Positions 63,862 to 64,000 of a stretch of 64,000 bases of DNA are shown here, one piece after another. The stretch's first letter is position 1, and each line of letters begins with the position of its first letter. Source of the stretch: Maricaulis sp. (lineage in GTDB: Bacteria; Pseudomonadota; Alphaproteobacteria; Caulobacterales; Maricaulaceae). The stretch is from positions 930,001 to 994,000 of the forward strand of contig NZ_JAEPNI010000001.1 in the NCBI RefSeq assembly GCF_017643475.1, in the 5' to 3' direction. Both the position numbers and the translations under genes were made by a program. Below the pieces are notes generated by a model. It was not told the origin of the DNA and did not search any database. It worked only from the letters and a program-made list of their open reading frames with translations.

Positions 63862-64000
63862 TCAGTCCTTCAACTTCCCGCCTTCGATTATGACGGGCTT
63901 GAAGCCGGTCGCGGGTGGTGGAGAATTTTTGACGTGGGCGTCCGAAGCAGGCAGGTCCTCTACAGGCGCATCCTCATTGATATCGCGATCGCGTGAGGAA
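63862..64000 (-). CDS. C-terminal fragment of an unidentified protein
   Basis: A frame entering from the right edge on the minus strand ends at TGA (63862-63864). The last 46 residues are acidic and Pro-rich (RDRDINEDAPVEDLPASDA and SPPPATGFKPVIIEGGKLKD) and likely disordered. Nothing more can be said from this piece. Confidence 0.6.
   Translation of the reverse strand, partial: SSRDRDINEDAPVEDLPASDAHVKNSPPPATGFKPVIIEGGKLKD

Noticed and set aside
1..64000. CRISPR array or phage region
   Set aside because: No regularly spaced direct repeats and no phage structural, integrase or Cas proteins were seen.

Overview
The window is a GC-rich chromosomal segment of an alphaproteobacterium. The gene content and order fit the Maricaulis/Hyphomonadaceae-Caulobacter branch: carB-greA, carA divergent from yqeY, yqeY upstream of dnaG-rpoD, a helicase-S4-TerB-fdxA-carD-rpoH run, and bolA divergent from a J-domain gene and cobS. 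A bacterial Coq7, a flagellin and many lipoproteins agree with a motile aerobic Gram-negative. The genus is an inference from synteny and protein style; no search was possible.

Layout. 1-4.5 kb: two tandem BlaI-repressor/M56-metalloprotease pairs with no beta-lactamase and with unusual ectodomains; a TACA-N2-TGTA operator precedes the second pair. 4.6-15.8 kb (minus strand): a secreted repeat protein, greA, carB, an HD hydrolase, a peptide-type binding lipoprotein, an FkbM methyltransferase, a lipoprotein and carA. 16-22.4 kb: yqeY, dnaG and rpoD, with two parDE modules placed on either side of dnaG-rpoD; the first toxin is broken by an in-frame TAA. 22.4-25.7 kb: an SRPBCC protein, a LysR regulator, coq7, dsbB, exoD and tRNA-Leu(CAA). 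25.8-26.6 kb is a non-coding block of dispersed repeats.

26.6-36.8 kb (mostly plus): a duplicated DUF417 membrane protein, a fatty acyl-CoA synthetase, DUF924, a serine hydrolase pseudogene (also a TAA nonsense), an esterase, selO, pgeF, tRNA-Arg(CCT), a methyltransferase-like lipoprotein and a soluble mini-chemoreceptor. 37-44.3 kb: an SNase-like lipoprotein facing rpoH, then carD, fdxA, terB-like, the S4 protein, an SUV3-like helicase and a DUF3108 protein. 44.5-49 kb: rpmB, an amidohydrolase, a small membrane protein and cobT.

49.2-56.1 kb lies between cobT and cobS. It holds a lone flagellin, an FAD oxidoreductase, a histone-deacetylase-like protein and a copper module: csoR, a clear CsoR-type operator, then a divergent run of a TolC-like lipoprotein, a multicopper oxidase, a CusF-like protein and a PepSY protein. 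56-64 kb: cobS, a J-domain protein, bolA, two hydrolase/protease genes, an NtrC-type regulator, an ASCH protein, PPK2 and two unknowns, one cut by the window edge.

The most noteworthy themes are the tandem M56/BlaI modules, the compact copper operon with its operator, the two ochre-interrupted genes, a dispersed repeat family, a primase lacking most zinc ligands, and six convergent gene pairs that share their stop codons in exact 4-base overlaps.
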